Positions 10,453 to 20,280 of a stretch of 64,000 bases of DNA are shown here, one piece after another. Position numbers and translations under genes: made by a program. The DNA is taken from contig JALIHJ010000057.1 in the NCBI GenBank assembly GCA_022984795.1, positions 1 to 64,000 on the forward strand. The letters run 5' to 3'. The stretch is from Fabrea salina. Taxonomy: Eukaryota > Ciliophora > Heterotrichea > Heterotrichida > Fabreidae. Each line of letters starts with the position of its first letter. The stretch's first letter is position 1. Below the pieces are notes generated by a model. That model saw only the letters and a list, made by a program, of their open reading frames with translations. It was not told the DNA's origin and made no database searches.

Positions 10453-11217
10453 ATGGGATGCTGCGAATTTAGAGACGTAAGAAACATTTAGAAAAAACCC
10501 GAAGACAAAGCTCATGAAGAGGAGTTTCCAGAGGGATTAGAGGAGCTGGACTACACCAAACAAGGTGAAGCTATGGGACTGAAGAAGCTAGAAGATCTTA
10601 AAGATCCGAAGCTAGACGAACTAGTTGGGTACATCGAAGAGATCGAAAGCGAAAATAAGTGGGAAGAAGTAGTGCTCCAGGACTGGTTTTCAGTGAAGAA
10701 GCTAGACGGGAGCAAGTACAACTCAACTTACCCGTTCACGAAGGTGCAGATGGAACTAGAAAAGGACATTCCTTTGCATGTTCTTTTAGAACAATTCAAT
10801 AATCCTGATTTGAGGCGGAGTTGGGACGGAGGCATCAAGAAAATAGAAATCATTGAAGGGAACTACCCAAATGACTTTATAGTTTACAACACTTTGGAAG
10901 TGCTTTTTTTCAAAGGAGACTACGTTGAGCGCAAAGCTACAGTGATTTACAAAGATAGTGTGATGGTCTTGTGTTACTCGGTGGGTGACGAGAAGAAACC
11001 ACCTCAGAAAGGCTACAACAGAGGTTGTACAATTCTTAGTGTTTCAATTTACAAGAATGAAGGCCAAAAAACTAAAATTACTATTTTCAACCAAACTGAC
11101 CCTAACTCCAAACTAGCCAAAGCAGCAAAAGACCTTGGACCCAGGCAACTGAAGAGTTGGTGCAACAAGTGCAAGAACGCCTTGATGAAAGCTGCACCAA
11201 GTAAGGGAAATAATTAA
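10453..11217 (+). CDS. START-domain lipid-transfer protein, N-terminally acylated
   Basis: The start is an upstream ATG joined by a 15-nt intron (10477-10491) after MGCCEFRD, giving 249 residues. MGCC is a classic signal for N-myristoylation plus palmitoylation, so the protein is probably membrane anchored. The rest is a START (StAR-related) fold: NKWEEV near the beginning, LRRSWDGGIKKIEII in the middle, and a helical C-terminus with DLGPRQLKSWCNKC. Family members bind lipid or sterol in a hydrophobic pocket. It is divergent to the zinc-module gene, with 118 bp between starts, and 29 bp upstream of the kinesin. Confidence 0.85.
10477..10491 (+). other. 15-nt intron, GTAAGAAACATTTAG
   Basis: Phase 0, between GAC and AAA in the START gene. 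Unspliced it reads into TAG at its own 3' end. Removing it opens the frame back to the only plausible ATG. Confidence 0.9.
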
Positions 11218-11246
11218 TCCGTTCTTTGATTAAGTAACTAATTTAA

Positions 11247-13433
11247 ATGTCAGAAGAGTCGTCGACTATGAACGTCTCAATCCGGGTCCGGCCTTTGTCG
11301 GCACGTGAAGTGACAAACGGAGACCGAGACATCATTAGAGCCGAAGACAACTTGTTGATAGTGCTGGACATGAACGACTTCGAAGATAAGAAAAACGTTC
11401 TGCACAGATCTCGGGAACAACGTTATGTGTTCAATAAGGTGTTTATTGGAGTGAACAACGAAGAAGTTTATTCCCACACAGTGCACGACTTGATCAAACC
11501 CGCACTTTCAGGAATAAACGCATGCGTATTTGCTTACGGGTGCACAGGGTCGGGGAAGACCTACACTATGTTGGGAACTCCTGAAGACACTGGAATTGGA
11601 ATTTTGACCATTAGGGACATGTTCCAGCAGATCCAAGAAGACTCTGAAAAAATCTACGACATCAAAATTTCTTATGTCGAAATTTACAACGAATCAATTC
11701 GGGACTTACTGACTCCTAGCTCGGGGTACCTGGACTTAAGGGACGACCCCCAAAAAGGAGTGCTGATTGCTGGAGTTTCTGAGTACAGTGCTGAAAGCAC
11801 AGAACAAGTCATGAACCTGCTGACTAGTGGCAACAAAAGAAGAACTACTGAAGCTACGAATGCAAACCAAACTTCTTCCAGGTCACACGCTATTTTCCAG
11901 ATCATGGTTTCTCAAAGAGACCGGACTAAAAACACCCAGTTGGACGTTTTCCAGGGAAAACTGAGTTTGATTGACTTGGCAGGTTCTGAAAGAGGGACAG
12001 TGACTGAGAACAGAGGAATTAGGCTTTGGGAAGGAGCTAAAATCAACAGGTCTTTACTTGCACTGGCTAACTGCATCAATGCTTTGGGAGACAAGTCCAA
12101 AAAGGGTTTTTTTGTTCCTTATCGGGACTCCAAACTGACGAGGTTGCTTAAGGACTCTCTGGGAGGGAACTGCAAGACAGTGATGATTTCCAACATATCC
12201 CCAGCTTCTTCTCAGTTCGAAGAAACTATCAACACACTCAAGTACTCAAGTCGCGCCAAAAACATCAAGTACAAAGTGCAGCCCAACAAGAAGATGGTTT
12301 CAATCCACATTGCAGAGTACAAAAGCATCATTTCTGACCTGAGGAACGAAATTGATGTTTTGAAGAACCAACTCCACAAAGGCAGTGGGCAGGCAGTGGT
12401 GGCAAACAACACTTCGGAGAACGAGTGTGTTTGCACTTGCGGAAGGGCACAAGACGACTTGGAGATGAAAAGACTGCAAACAGAGATTTTTGAAAACTTC
12501 CAAGAAAGGATCCAGCTGCGGAGAGGACTGCTGGAACTGGAGGAACAGAATGCTTTGAACTCTTTGGAAATCAAGAAACGCCAAGCAGAAGTGATGATAT
12601 GGAAGAAACAAGAAGAACTCAAGGAAGAACCTAAGTCCTCTGGAGAAAGACCCCTTTCAGCTGTGCCCCCCAACGTGAGAAAGCAGTTCAAAGAAATCCA
12701 GCAACTGAAAACCAGCACTGACTCCAACATAAAGAGGAAAGAAAGGATGATTGTGCAGCTCCAGGAAAACATGGGCAGGGGAAAAAACATCAGGTCTTCA
12801 ATTGAAAGCAGAATTAAGTTCCAGGACAAAAGAGACTTTTTGGAGTTGCAGATCAAAAACCACATTTTGGAGCAAACCAACGTAGAACTGGAACTGCAAC
12901 TGCAAATCCAAGAAAAAACTATATCTGACTTGCAGAACTTAGTGTTGGCTCAAAAGAAACTACTTGAAGAAAACGGCATTGATGATGGGTCGAATTTGTG
13001 GGATTTAAGTAACTTGAGGAACCAACAAGAGGACTCCAACCTCACAGAAGAAGAACTTGAAATGGAAGGCTACGACATCACTGAACCCCTTGACGAAGAA
13101 GAAGAAATTCCTTTTGACGGCGACGAAGACTTCGAAAGGTCAGAAATGCTGTTGGCGACTGGGAAGATCTACGCAGACATCGAACAGGAAGAAAAAGAAG
13201 ACTTCATGCTCCAAGGAAAGTCACTAATTAAAAAGCCCCAACAGGAAGAAGTCAAACTCAAGCCTTCGAACTCCAAAGCAGACCCCATGCCTTCTCCCAG
13301 CGAAAGCATTGGGTTGATGATTAACGGGAAAATCATGCAGGACGGACTCCAAAAGAAAACAGCAGCTAAGCCCTCCATTGCCAAACCAGCTAAGAAGAAA
13401 AACCCCTTGGACGTGTACCGTAAGAAAAAATAA
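11247..13433 (+). CDS. Kinesin motor protein, kinesin-8-like
   Basis: 728 residues with an N-terminal motor domain (about 7-345): SIRVRPLS, P-loop GCTGSGKTYTMLG at about 101, switch I NQTSSRSH at about 211, and switch II DLAGSERG at about 248. The motor resembles the KIF18/KIF19 group (NACVFAYG and the MLGTPEDTGI loop). Coiled coil follows at about 355-380 and 430-580. A strongly acidic stretch (about 600-640) and a basic tail ending NPLDVYRKKK come last. Kinesin-8s walk to plus ends and trim microtubules; in ciliates they may control axoneme or cortical microtubule length. The stop codon TAA is followed directly by the ATG of the RCC1 gene. Confidence 0.93.
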   Translation: MSEESSTMNVSIRVRPLSAREVTNGDRDIIRAEDNLLIVLDMNDFEDKKNVLHRSREQRYVFNKVFIGVNNEEVYSHTVHDLIKPALSGINACVFAYGCTGSGKTYTMLGTPEDTGIGILTIRDMFQQIQEDSEKIYDIKISYVEIYNESIRDLLTPSSGYLDLRDDPQKGVLIAGVSEYSAESTEQVMNLLTSGNKRRTTEATNANQTSSRSHAIFQIMVSQRDRTKNTQLDVFQGKLSLIDLAGSERGTVTENRGIRLWEGAKINRSLLALANCINALGDKSKKGFFVPYRDSKLTRLLKDSLGGNCKTVMISNISPASSQFEETINTLKYSSRAKNIKYKVQPNKKMVSIHIAEYKSIISDLRNEIDVLKNQLHKGSGQAVVANNTSENECVCTCGRAQDDLEMKRLQTEIFENFQERIQLRRGLLELEEQNALNSLEIKKRQAEVMIWKKQEELKEEPKSSGERPLSAVPPNVRKQFKEIQQLKTSTDSNIKRKERMIVQLQENMGRGKNIRSSIESRIKFQDKRDFLELQIKNHILEQTNVELELQLQIQEKTISDLQNLVLAQKKLLEENGIDDGSNLWDLSNLRNQQEDSNLTEEELEMEGYDITEPLDEEEEIPFDGDEDFERSEMLLATGKIYADIEQEEKEDFMLQGKSLIKKPQQEEVKLKPSNSKADPMPSPSESIGLMINGKIMQDGLQKKTAAKPSIAKPAKKKNPLDVYRKKK

Positions 13434-15470
13434 ATGTATTTAGGTAATCCGTTAGATATGAAGGAATACACTGAAGTGCTAGGTTGGGGTGCAAACCATT
13501 TCGGGCAGTTGGGAATTAAGCAACAAGCCAAACACCCCGTTCCCAAGTGTTACAGCTTCAATGTTAAGATTTCAAAAGTGAGCTGTGGTGAGGAGCATGC
13601 TTTATTTCTCAGCGCAGAAGGAAACGTCTACGGAATGGGCAGTAACAACGAAAAACAACTTGGAATAAACCAAGACCAGGGAGTTGTGACAAGTCCTGCA
13701 GTCATCGAAGACTTAATTCCACACAAAGTAGTTGAAATTTCGTCTGGAATGGCCCATAATATTGCATTAACCAGTAAAGGCAAAGTGTTTTGTTGGGGAA
13801 GAGGAGACTTCGGCAACTTAGGCAACGGAACCAACCAAAGCCTAGCTACTCCTACTCTGGTCAAACTAGACGAAAAAATAAGTTTTGTAAATGCAGGGGG
13901 AAATCACACAGCTGCAGTCACGAGAGAAGGAAAGGCCTTTGTGTGGGGTCAGGGAGAAAGTGGGCAGTTAGGCCTAGGACTGCGCAGTGAAGAGTACTTT
14001 CCTGTGAAGCTCTGCATTGATCAGAGAGTTGCAGAAGTGGTTTGTGGGGTTTCCCACACTTTGATACTAACTCAAGACTCAAAGGTCTTTGCTACAGGAG
14101 CTAACTCTAACGGACAGTTAGGAATTGGGAACCGAAAGCATTGTTTGTACCCTGCAAGGGTGCCTCTGCACACCAAGGTTGTTAACTTGAGTTGTTACGA
14201 GTACTCTGGGTGCATTGATGCAGAGGGGAACTTGTACATTTGGGGCGTAGAAGGCAAACTAGTGCCGACTGTTGTTAGTTTTGGGGTGGAAGTTAAAGAG
14301 CTGAGTTTGGGGAAGAGTTATGTGTGCTGCATTGACTCTAATGGAAAGGCTTGGACCTGGGGACTGAACTCAAGTGGGGAACTGGGACTTTCTGACTTTG
14401 AAAGGCGAGAAAGTCCTTGTTTGGTTGAACCTCTGAAAAGAAAACCTCTTAAAAAGGTTGTTTGTGGAAAGAACTTCACCCTTGCTTTGGGCCAAAACGT
14501 CAAAGAACCCCACAACTTTGCAAAAAGTAACTTTGAAAAGGCATTGAAGTCAGAAAGGAACCAAAAGCCCACTAAACTGTTTTTTGAGTCAGAGGTTTCA
14601 AGAGTCCAACCCAACTCAGAAAGGCACCCTAGAAAACCCAAAAAAGTAGTTCCGATTCAAACTGACTTGGTAGTGCCCAGTCCTCCCAAGAAAATGTGCC
14701 ACACAACAAGGAACAGAAGCACAAGAACTGGACACAGCAAAGAAGACCAGTTAGAGAACCTCAAGAAACAAGTCAGACACTACAAAAAAAAGCTGAAAAT
14801 GAGGGACAACCAAGTGAAAATAGAACAAATGAAAAACAACGAACTTTCTGAAAGACTGAAAAGCGCCAACGAAGAAATTAGTTGCCTCAAACAACGCTTA
14901 GAACAAGTAAAAGCCCTTAGAGAGAACCACTCTGACCAAGAAAACATAAAAGTTTATGAAAAGAAGTTTTGTTCTAAGTCTGACAACAGCAACCCTTTTT
15001 TCAGAAGCAGCATACTTTCGTGTGAATTCCTGGACCAGGAACCTGAGGAGTCCAAACCAAACTTAATGGAGGCTTTGCACCAACAGGACACAACCATCAG
15101 GCACTTAACCTCTTTGCTGCACTCCTGTGAACAAAGAATATCTTGCCTTGAACAAAACTCCCACATACAGGACTCTCCTGAACGCCCAAAGTTAGGAACA
15201 GACTCCGCTGTAAGGTTGTCTGCGAACGACACTATGAACATGGAGTCGCCTGTTTCGGGAATAAGGTCTTTGTCACCTATTTTGCCAGGAAACCCAGAAC
15301 AGAGCTCAATGCACGTTGAAATGGTGCAGGACGAGTACGCTCCTCCTACTTTCAGAGCTGGAGTCACCGACTCAGCAACCCTGAGGAACAGCTTGGCTGA
15401 GATAAAAGCTAAACTCATAGACTTGCAAGACAACAAAACTTTTTTGCAGAATAAGATGGAAACTACTTAA
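13434..15470 (+). CDS. RCC1-repeat protein with C-terminal coiled coil
   Basis: 678 residues. Residues about 13-360 contain seven RCC1-type repeats recognisable by [62 protein letters not shown] and [11 protein letters not shown], so a seven-bladed propeller is expected. A basic linker (about 370-440) and a coiled coil (about 445-505) follow, then a low-complexity tail with another helix at the end. This layout is common in ciliate proteins tied to microtubules or small GTPases; the partner is unknown. The first ATG abuts the kinesin stop with no spacer; an internal Met nine residues on (MKEYTEV) could be the true start. Confidence 0.88.
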   Translation: MYLGNPLDMKEYTEVLGWGANHFGQLGIKQQAKHPVPKCYSFNVKISKVSCGEEHALFLSAEGNVYGMGSNNEKQLGINQDQGVVTSPAVIEDLIPHKVVEISSGMAHNIALTSKGKVFCWGRGDFGNLGNGTNQSLATPTLVKLDEKISFVNAGGNHTAAVTREGKAFVWGQGESGQLGLGLRSEEYFPVKLCIDQRVAEVVCGVSHTLILTQDSKVFATGANSNGQLGIGNRKHCLYPARVPLHTKVVNLSCYEYSGCIDAEGNLYIWGVEGKLVPTVVSFGVEVKELSLGKSYVCCIDSNGKAWTWGLNSSGELGLSDFERRESPCLVEPLKRKPLKKVVCGKNFTLALGQNVKEPHNFAKSNFEKALKSERNQKPTKLFFESEVSRVQPNSERHPRKPKKVVPIQTDLVVPSPPKKMCHTTRNRSTRTGHSKEDQLENLKKQVRHYKKKLKMRDNQVKIEQMKNNELSERLKSANEEISCLKQRLEQVKALRENHSDQENIKVYEKKFCSKSDNSNPFFRSSILSCEFLDQEPEESKPNLMEALHQQDTTIRHLTSLLHSCEQRISCLEQNSHIQDSPERPKLGTDSAVRLSANDTMNMESPVSGIRSLSPILPGNPEQSSMHVEMVQDEYAPPTFRAGVTDSATLRNSLAEIKAKLIDLQDNKTFLQNKMETT

Positions 15471-15510
15471 CTTGCAAGATGTAACCATTAAAATAATTGT
15501 GGCTAAAAAA

Positions 15511-16704
15511 ATGATGCGTGCAAGTAAACTCCTAAGGTCTTTTTCGTGTTCGAGGATGTTGCTGTCTGAGGAGCAAGTGCAACTCCAAGAAGTAGTTTAT
15601 AAGTTCTGCGAAAAAGAAATAGCCCCTTACGCACAGGAGATTGACTCCAAGGACTACTGCGACTTCAAAACATTGTGGCCTAAGCTAGGCGAACTCGGAC
15701 TTTTGGGGATCACTGCTCCTTCAGACTTCGGAGGTTCGGACCTAGGCTACTTAGACCACGCCATTGTGGCTGAAGAAATCAGCAGGGCTTCAGGAGGAGT
15801 AGGTTTGAGTTACATTGCCCACTCCAACCTTTGTGTTAACCAAATTGTGCTTCACGGAAACCAAGAACAGAAAAGCAAGTACTTGCCCAAACTCTGCTCT
15901 GGGGAACACATAGGGGCTCTTGCAATGAGTGAACCTGGTTCTGGAAGCGACGTGACAAGCATGACTACTCGTGCTGAAAAAGTTGACGGGGGCTGGCTTT
16001 TAACTGGAAACAAGTTTTGGATCACCAATGGTCCCTACGCAGACGTGTACGTGGTGTACGCCAAAACAGACCCAAGTGCAGGCAAGAAAGGAATCACAGC
16101 TTTTATAGTTGAAAGGGACAGTGAAGGGTTTTCGAGAGGACAAAAACTTGACAAAATGGGAATGAGGGGCTCAGGAACTTGCGAGTTGATTTTCGAAAAG
16201 TGTTTTGTGCCTGAGGAAAACGTACTTGGAGAACTTAACAGAGGAGTTTATGTACTAATGAGTGGTTTGAACTCAGAAAGGGTGTTGCTGGCTGCTGGGC
16301 CAGTTGGCCTTATGCAGAGTGCTGTAGACATGGTTTTTCCTTACGTAGCACAAAGACACCAGTTCGGACAACCTATTGGGAACTTTCAACTGATCCAAGG
16401 CAAAGTTGCAGACATCTACACCCACCTCAATGCTTCAAGGGCTTACGTGTACACAGTTGCTAAAATGTGCGACGAAGGCATTGAGACCAACAAAGACTGT
16501 GCTTCAGTGGTTCTTTACACCTCTGAACTGGCAACTAAGGTGGCTCTTGACGCTATTCAGTGTTTGGGAGGGAACGGCTACATCAACGACTACCCTGTTT
16601 CTAGAATCATGAGGGACGCCAAGTTGTACGAAATAGGCGGAGGAACAAGTGAGATCCGAAGACTCATAATTGGAAGAGAAATTTTAAATGAAAACCGGGA
16701 TTAA
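15511..16704 (+). CDS. IVD: Isovaleryl-CoA dehydrogenase, mitochondrial
   Basis: 397 residues from the ATG at 15511, beginning [18 protein letters not shown], a typical mitochondrial presequence. The acyl-CoA dehydrogenase fold is complete: FAD-binding [11 protein letters not shown] and KFWITNG, then [16 protein letters not shown]. The catalytic Glu lies in [13 protein letters not shown], the position used by isovaleryl-CoA dehydrogenase, while the other family site reads [12 protein letters not shown] as in IVD. It oxidises isovaleryl-CoA to 3-methylcrotonyl-CoA in leucine breakdown and passes electrons to ETF. Longer upstream in-frame sequence lacks an ATG. Confidence 0.95.
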   Translation: MMRASKLLRSFSCSRMLLSEEQVQLQEVVYKFCEKEIAPYAQEIDSKDYCDFKTLWPKLGELGLLGITAPSDFGGSDLGYLDHAIVAEEISRASGGVGLSYIAHSNLCVNQIVLHGNQEQKSKYLPKLCSGEHIGALAMSEPGSGSDVTSMTTRAEKVDGGWLLTGNKFWITNGPYADVYVVYAKTDPSAGKKGITAFIVERDSEGFSRGQKLDKMGMRGSGTCELIFEKCFVPEENVLGELNRGVYVLMSGLNSERVLLAAGPVGLMQSAVDMVFPYVAQRHQFGQPIGNFQLIQGKVADIYTHLNASRAYVYTVAKMCDEGIETNKDCASVVLYTSELATKVALDAIQCLGGNGYINDYPVSRIMRDAKLYEIGGGTSEIRRLIIGREILNENRD

Positions 16705-16722
16705 TTTAAATTTAATCACTAA

Positions 16723-18234
16723 TCAGGACTGGTCTGCTAACAAGGCAGAAAGTTGTTCAGGCGCTAGCAAAAGAGCAGCTTCTTTTAAGTGGGACTTGAC
16801 GTAGTTGAGACACTTAACACGCACAGCAGGTATGTCGCCTAGGAGTTCAAGAACTAGTCTGAGGTTTGCTGCAGAAATGACTAAAGTCAAGTCACACCGG
16901 TTTTCAAGTTCTTCTATGCCTAGCCAGTGAGAAGCACGGTAGAGTTGGAGAAGCAAAGACATTTCTCTGGGGAGTTCTCCAGAGCAGTCTAAATACAGCT
17001 GTTCCACTAGAGTCTGGATAACTACAGCGGGAAACTCTGAAATGGAAATAGTTTTGATTCCAGGAGTTAACTGTTTCTTCAAAAGACCTGAAAACTTGCA
17101 AAGGAGTTTCCTGTGAGAGTGGATTTTGGTGTCTGCAACTTTGATTAATATGTCAGAGGAAGGACTGTGGTTGTAGAAGTTCTAAGTAAAACTTACTGAG
17201 TAGTCTCCTGTGTTGTCACCTGGCAGCCACAACCAAGCTTTTTCTAAGTTGAGTCTGAAGAGTTGTGTTCCTTCTTCGTTGCTTCCAAACAAATACAAGT
17301 AGTTGTCTAGGAGTTGCATGGTGCACTGACCCCTCATTTTAGGAGCTTTTAAGCTTTTTTTCAAACGGTGCCACACTTGGTTGTTAATGTCATAGCGGTA
17401 GACTTTGTCTTCGTAAAGAACATACATGAACTGGTTGTTGGCAGCAGCAGTGTGTTGGCTCATGGGCGGAATCATGCAAGACACTGCTTTGTAGTTAATC
17501 TTGGCCCACTTGCTTTGCAAAATGTCGAATTCCTGCAAGTCGTTTGTATTGCTGTTTAGAACCTACAAGCTGTCGAAAACTGAACTCGTCAAACAATCAG
17601 CACTCAGCAAAGAGTCCTCCACCATAGTCCCTCCGAAAATCAGTATTTTGTGACCAACTTTAACTGAGGAGTGTCCTGAACGGCATCCTGTAATGGGAGC
17701 GTGGGGCACTGTTGCTGGGAAAGTCCCAGAGTACTCAAGGTTACTCCACTCCTTTGCCTCCAAATCTAGTCTATACACAAAACTTCCAGTGGCGTCTCCT
17801 CTGAAGAGTTGCATTCCTCCAAAGAAGTACAAGCACCCCTGGAAGTGCAAACAAGTGAGGGGCGGTCTTCTTTTTTTGGGTGCAATTCCAGTAGAGTCCA
17901 AAATGCTGGAGGTAAGGGAATCTGGGTTGTACTCTATAACCTGGTACCTGAAGTCTGAGTTTTCGGGAATACTAAGTAAGTAAATGATTGAGTTGTCTGT
18001 AGTGGGGTGGAGTCCCTGGACAGGGTGGCTTTCCCAAGTGTCAGACTCTATTTAGAGGTTACCTATGTTGTACTCAATAAGGTCAATGGGGTCCTCCTGG
18101 GGCGTTGTGGCTGTGATGAAGATTCTATTTCCTAGGATGACGGACTCTGGTTCTAGGATTTCGCCAGTGCTGTAGAGGGAACGAGAAGACTCTATTCTTT
18201 TCCAAAAGCTAAACTCGACTTTTTCTTCTTCCAT
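16723..18234 (-). CDS. Kelch-repeat protein with C-terminal BTB domain
   Basis: Four exons joined by three 15-nt introns give 488 residues. Exons 1 to 3 carry Kelch-type repeats: RIFITATT, PLTCLHFQGCLYFFGGMQ, CRSGHSSVKVGHKILIFGG, NNQFMYVLYEDKVYRYD and LLDNYLYLFGSNEEG. The last exon carries a BTB/POZ domain: SDILIKVADTKIHSHRKLLCKFSGLL and ISEFPAVVIQTLVEQLYLD. The order Kelch then BTB is the reverse of KLHL proteins and resembles LZTR1 or Dictyostelium-type proteins; such proteins usually act as CUL3 substrate adaptors (inference). Its ATG is 9 bp from the ATG of the divergent LRR gene. Confidence 0.88.
17182..17196 (-). other. 15-nt intron, GTAAGTTTTACTTAG
   Basis: Third intron of the Kelch-BTB gene, phase 0, joining TCA to AAC just before the BTB domain. 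In-frame TAG at its 3' end when retained. Confidence 0.9.
17552..17566 (-). other. 15-nt intron, GTAGGTTCTAAACAG
   Basis: Second intron of the Kelch-BTB gene, phase 2. When retained, the G plus TAG at its 5' end gives an immediate stop. Confidence 0.9.
18048..18062 (-). other. 15-nt intron, GTAACCTCTAAATAG
   Basis: First intron of the Kelch-BTB gene, phase 1. When retained, the internal TAA (positions 9-11) stops translation. Confidence 0.9.
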
Positions 18235-18243
18235 GTGTTATAA
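18235..18243. promoter_or_regulatory. 9-bp divergent start-to-start spacer
   Basis: Only GTGTTATAA separates the start codons of the Kelch-BTB gene (minus) and the LRR/EF-hand gene (plus). Any promoter element must sit in this spacer or inside the neighbouring coding sequence. Confidence 0.6.
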
Positions 18244-20265
18244 ATGGAAGAACTTAAGCACTTGCTGGACGAAGACCCCAACACTGACTCAGTCAACCTA
18301 GAATTTTACGAAGTAGAAGACTTGTGCCCAATGGTTCCGCTGCTTGCCAAGTTTCCAAAACTCAAAGAGTTGATTTTGTTTGGTAACCGACTTAAGTCTT
18401 TACCTGAAGACCTTTCGAGTTTGAATAAACTAGAAATACTTGACATTTCAAGTAACTTGTTTGGAGGTCTCGAAGAAGTACTTCCCGGGCTGGAGTCACT
18501 CCCTGCCCTGAAGGACCTCAGCATCACCCTCCAAAACGAAGAACAGGAACAAATCCTACTTGAAGCACTCCCCAACTTGGGGTTTTTGAACGGCACTGAA
18601 ATTGAAGTGCGCGAAGAACCCCAAACTGAACAAAGCGACTCTGACAACGAACAAGTCAACCTCAAACAAGAGGACCTAGAAAGTGTAGCTACGATGTATG
18701 ACCAAATAAGGGAGATCTGGAGACAAACTGACAAGTCAAAGGACAAACTACTTGCCAACGACTTCGACGAGCACGTAAGGCAAGTAATGGGGGAACTCTC
18801 TGAAGTGCTTAAACAAAAACATGCTTCACACGTTGTGCACACCCACATGCTCAGGGCTAAGTTTGAACTTTACAGAATCTGCCAACAAAAACTAAACGAC
18901 TTCTTTGCAACTAAAAACAAAACAGCAGGCAACCTCCTCAAAGAAACGAACTCCTTGATGGACAGTTTTTTTAAGGACTTGGTTTCTCTAGTGTTTGCAG
19001 TGCACCCCAAGTACGAAGACAAACTCAAGTCAATGAAGGAAGACATGGACAAAGCCATGAAAGAAACCAACGACCTTTTGGAGGCTGCTGAACAAATAGA
19101 AAAGGAGTCCCACTCCCACAAGGACCAAAAGGAGAAGTTCAAAGCAAAGTACCAACAAGAAATAGAAGAACTCAAACACGAAGTAGAAACTCTCCAAGAA
19201 GAAAACAAAAGGTACCTAGAACTCATCATCAAACAGTCAAAAAACAATGCAGACTGCGCTTTGGGAGGCAAAGTCCAAGAAGACAGAATCCGCCCTGCAC
19301 AAAAACCCCCGGCTGCCTTGAACACCAGTACCTTCAGTGTTTCGCAAGCCATTAGTTCGCGCACACTCAGTTTGCGCCAACTCAAAGAAGTCATTGAAGA
19401 GATCTACACTTCCAAAGCCAAGTTTGACCAAAAGTGTGCTGATGGCAAGATGCCCAGAGAAACTATGGAGAAGCACATGTACACCTTTTTGAACCAAAAG
19501 TACGGACTCAAAGGACTAATTATTGAGTGGGCTTCAGCCATCATTGCAGGCATAAAGAAATACTCAGCTGAGGACAACGACGTTGCAGTCTTCGGCAAGA
19601 TTTTGAGGAACGAGTGCGACGAAGAGTTTAGGTTTGTGCAGGTGCAAGTCAAAGAAACTGCAGCAGAACTACTTAAGATGCACCTGAGAGGGAAGTTTTC
19701 TTTGAAGTCAAACGCAGATATCACAGAAATGACCAAACAAAAGATGCAGTCTTTCCTAGAAGAGGACGAGTGGGTAGACATTGTGAAGTACATGTACAAC
19801 GAAAGCGACTCAGAACTTATAATATCTTCTATCCAAGAAGCCATACACCAAAAAAAGTACTCTGAAACCAGTCCTCAAAAGGCCAAAACTACCCGTGAAG
19901 AAGAACAACTCCGCAAAGAAAAACAAAGAGCTTCTCAGGGAAGAATAGCCTACACAGACTTTTTGAAGATAATTCTGGACTTCCAGTTGAAGGGCCACGA
20001 AAAGTTCCTGTGCAAATTCATTCAGTTGTTCAGAAAAGTGGACTCAGACAACAACGGAATAATCAACGAGTACGAGTTCCGGGAACTGGTGTCCTACATC
20101 AACCTCGGCTTTGACCAGGAAGAAGAAGTCTTCAGATTGCTGCAAATCGTGGACCCCTACAAAAACGAACAAATCACTTTTTCTGAGTGCGTAGCAGTTT
20201 TCTCTTCAGAAACGATTCCTCAAGACGAACAAACCTCAATTCTTCAGAAACTATCACAGGACTGA
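18244..20265 (+). CDS. LRR, coiled-coil and EF-hand protein
   Basis: 673 residues. N-terminal leucine-rich repeats (about 15-120) have LILFGNRLKSLPEDLSSLNKL and an ANP32-like cap (LPNLGFLNGTEI). A long coiled coil occupies about 140-340. Near the C-terminus is a canonical EF-hand loop DSDNNGIINEYE (about 592-604) and a weaker partner DPYKNEQITFSE (about 636-648), so calcium binding is likely. LRR plus coil plus EF-hand proteins are frequent in ciliary and basal-body proteomes; the exact role is not known. It ends in TGA, one of two genes here to do so. The PUF gene starts 15 bp later. Confidence 0.85.
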   Translation: MEELKHLLDEDPNTDSVNLEFYEVEDLCPMVPLLAKFPKLKELILFGNRLKSLPEDLSSLNKLEILDISSNLFGGLEEVLPGLESLPALKDLSITLQNEEQEQILLEALPNLGFLNGTEIEVREEPQTEQSDSDNEQVNLKQEDLESVATMYDQIREIWRQTDKSKDKLLANDFDEHVRQVMGELSEVLKQKHASHVVHTHMLRAKFELYRICQQKLNDFFATKNKTAGNLLKETNSLMDSFFKDLVSLVFAVHPKYEDKLKSMKEDMDKAMKETNDLLEAAEQIEKESHSHKDQKEKFKAKYQQEIEELKHEVETLQEENKRYLELIIKQSKNNADCALGGKVQEDRIRPAQKPPAALNTSTFSVSQAISSRTLSLRQLKEVIEEIYTSKAKFDQKCADGKMPRETMEKHMYTFLNQKYGLKGLIIEWASAIIAGIKKYSAEDNDVAVFGKILRNECDEEFRFVQVQVKETAAELLKMHLRGKFSLKSNADITEMTKQKMQSFLEEDEWVDIVKYMYNESDSELIISSIQEAIHQKKYSETSPQKAKTTREEEQLRKEKQRASQGRIAYTDFLKIILDFQLKGHEKFLCKFIQLFRKVDSDNNGIINEYEFRELVSYINLGFDQEEEVFRLLQIVDPYKNEQITFSECVAVFSSETIPQDEQTSILQKLSQD

Positions 20266-20280
20266 ATTAATATTATTTAA

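Noticed and set aside
12212-12880. 222-codon minus-strand frame
   Set aside because: Antisense of the kinesin coiled coil; Ser/Leu/Phe-rich composition is the mirror of Lys/Glu codons.
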